This document shows positions 51,502 through 52,741 of a DNA stretch of 52,741 bases, one piece after another (the first letter of the stretch is position 1; each line of letters opens with the position of its first letter). The notes under the pieces are model-generated. The model ran no database searches. It saw nothing but the letters and a program-made list of their open reading frames with translations, and was not told where the DNA came from. The position numbers and the translations under genes are program-made. Origin of the DNA: MVYY01 sp012517575. GTDB lineage: Bacteria; Bacteroidota; Bacteroidia; Bacteroidales; Paludibacteraceae. The DNA lies in assembly GCA_031629035.1 (NCBI GenBank), contig JAVLUG010000015.1, forward strand, positions 1 to 52,741. Reading direction: 5' to 3'.

Positions 51502-52578
51502 ATGGGAAAAAATATTAATATCGCCGTTTTACCCGGAGATGGTATCGGACCGGAAATTATCGATCAGGCTTTGAAAGTAACAGAAGCTGTGTGCAACAAA
51601 TTTCATCATGACCTCACTTACGAATTTGGCATTGTAGGAGCCTGTGCCATAGATGAAGTTGGTGAACCTTACCCCAAAGCCACGCACGAGTTGTGTATGC
51701 AATCCGATGCTGTACTTTTCGGTGCCATAGGAAATCCAAAATATGATAATGATCCTTCTGCAAAAGTACGTCCCGAACAGGGATTGCTTAAAATGAGAAA
51801 AGAACTTGGATTATATGCCAATATTCGTCCGGTAACAACTTTTCCTTCGTTGGTAAAAAAATCACCTTTGCGGGCAGAGTTGGTGGACGGAGCTGACTTT
51901 ATCTGCATTCGCGAACTTACCGGCGGTATTTATTTTGGGCGCCCTCAAGGAAGAAGCGAAGACGGAAATACAGCTTACGATACTTGTATTTATACCCGGG
52001 AAGAAATTGAAAGAATAATTCATTTGGCTTATCGTTTTGCCTCGCAACGTCGCAAAAAAGTTACGATGGTAGATAAAGCTAATATTTTAGCCACATCTCG
52101 CCTTTGGAGGCAAATAACACAGGAAATTTCGACTCAATATCCGAATGTTGAAACAGAATACATGTTTGTTGACAACGCAGCGATGCGAATTATCCAGTCG
52201 CCAAAAAATTTCGATGTTGTGGTAACAGAAAATCTTTTTGGAGATATTCTCACTGACGAAGCTTCAGTCATCACAGGCTCATTAGGAATGCTTCCATCTG
52301 CTTCCATTGGCGTTCATACTTCACTTTTTGAACCAATTCACGGTTCCTATCCGCAAGCTGCAGGTAAAAATATTGCTAACCCACTAGCAGCCATACTCTC
52401 AGCTGCTTTAATGTTTGAATATGCTTTTGAATTGAAAGAGGAAGGAGCATTGATACGCCAAGCAGTTTCGGCAAGTATTGAAGCCGGTATTGTTACGGAA
52501 GATATTGCCAATGGTCAAAAGGCTTACAAAACCTCTGAAGTAGGACAATGGGTACTTAATTATATTGAAAAAAATTAA
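51502..52578 (+). CDS. leuB: 3-isopropylmalate dehydrogenase
   Basis: A 358-aa NAD-dependent beta-decarboxylating dehydrogenase. Landmarks are VLPGDGIGPEIIDQAL, the substrate Arg region RPEQGLLKMRKELGLYANIR, VDKANILATSRLWR, the metal site DNAAMRIIQ...GDILTDEASV and the NAD-binding HGSYPQAAGKNIANPLAA. It completes the leucine pathway and closes the operon. Confidence 0.96.
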   Translation: MGKNINIAVLPGDGIGPEIIDQALKVTEAVCNKFHHDLTYEFGIVGACAIDEVGEPYPKATHELCMQSDAVLFGAIGNPKYDNDPSAKVRPEQGLLKMRKELGLYANIRPVTTFPSLVKKSPLRAELVDGADFICIRELTGGIYFGRPQGRSEDGNTAYDTCIYTREEIERIIHLAYRFASQRRKKVTMVDKANILATSRLWRQITQEISTQYPNVETEYMFVDNAAMRIIQSPKNFDVVVTENLFGDILTDEASVITGSLGMLPSASIGVHTSLFEPIHGSYPQAAGKNIANPLAAILSAALMFEYAFELKEEGALIRQAVSASIEAGIVTEDIANGQKAYKTSEVGQWVLNYIEKN

Positions 52579-52613
52579 AATCGGTTTTTTTATTCTTATT
52601 CAAGCGGACTTTA

Positions 52614-52655
52614 ATATTTAGTCGTTCCTTAAATTTATTCTATTCGACTAAATAT
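52614..52655. repeat. Inverted repeat downstream of leuB
   Basis: ATATTTAGTCG (52614-52624) and CGACTAAATAT (52645-52655) form a perfect 11-bp dyad with a 20-base loop. No T tract follows, so it is not a normal terminator and may be an operator of the next gene. Confidence 0.5.
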
Positions 52656-52683
52656 CAATAAAATAGTTATAAAAAAGTTTGTT

Positions 52684-52691
52684 TATATTTG
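52684..52691 (+). promoter_or_regulatory. -7 box TATATTTG before the window end
   Basis: An exact TAnnTTTG match. An ATG at 52731 begins a frame cut off by the window end; too little remains to name it. Confidence 0.45.
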
Positions 52692-52741
52692 CAGGAATGA
52701 GTATCTTTACAGTATAAAATACTGCAAATTATGATAGGAAA

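Overview
The window is AT-rich chromosomal DNA of a member of the Bacteroidota, most likely Bacteroidales. Three things point there: gene content (CoaBC-PorD-RecN-YicC-Gmk-NadD and RpoZ-BamD clusters, a FloA/NfeD pair, a protease with a type IX secretion tail, PabB/PabC, leuACD-leuA2-leuB); repeated TAnnTTTG promoter boxes, some with an upstream TTTG about 18-19 bases away; and the general lack of Shine-Dalgarno sequences. One unresolved base (9956) shows this is draft sequence.

Layout. (1) 1-4841 is one end of an integrative element: a truncated BT4734-like protein, two small helix-turn-helix proteins, an unknown 419-aa protein, a tyrosine integrase and a four-module helix-turn-helix protein. 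It stops at the 3' end of mnmE. (2) 5098-30146 is core chromosome, nearly all on the minus strand: tRNA modification, aspS, fatty-acid start (fabD), NAD, CoA and pyrimidine synthesis, DNA repair, envelope assembly (BamD, PorD, AsmA-like) and membrane organisation (FloA/NfeD). rsmG and an MBL hydrolase run the other way. (3) 30368-37914 holds a CDF metal transporter, three tRNA genes (Gly-GCC, Leu-CAG, Leu-GAG), a secreted M6 protease and an aminotransferase/PaaK/ACT operon for aromatic or keto-acid metabolism. (4) 38054-43882 is accessory DNA: an IS3-family remnant followed by what reads as a complete integron. (5) 44096-52578 holds pabB-pabC and a leucine operon preceded by a Leu-rich leader peptide and an attenuator.

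The main discovery is region 4. A 280-aa tyrosine recombinase (43040-43882, +) diverges from three co-oriented units on the minus strand: a PD-(D/E)XK-like protein, an unknown protein interrupted by a frameshift, and an AbiEi/AbiEii toxin-antitoxin pair. The units are separated by long imperfect palindromes with TAAC/GTTA core sites. The first bases of cassette 1 are the exact reverse complement of the left core of its own palindrome over 10 bases; cassette 2 shows the same over 9 bases. That is the geometry expected of gene cassettes that circularised and inserted at G/TT. The recombinase has Xer-like spacing between its catalytic boxes and lacks the extra segment of classical IntI proteins, so this looks like a divergent integron carrying defence-type cassettes. 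A motif containing CGTAAAT recurs four times between recombinase and cassettes, one copy lying inside the recombinase promoter.
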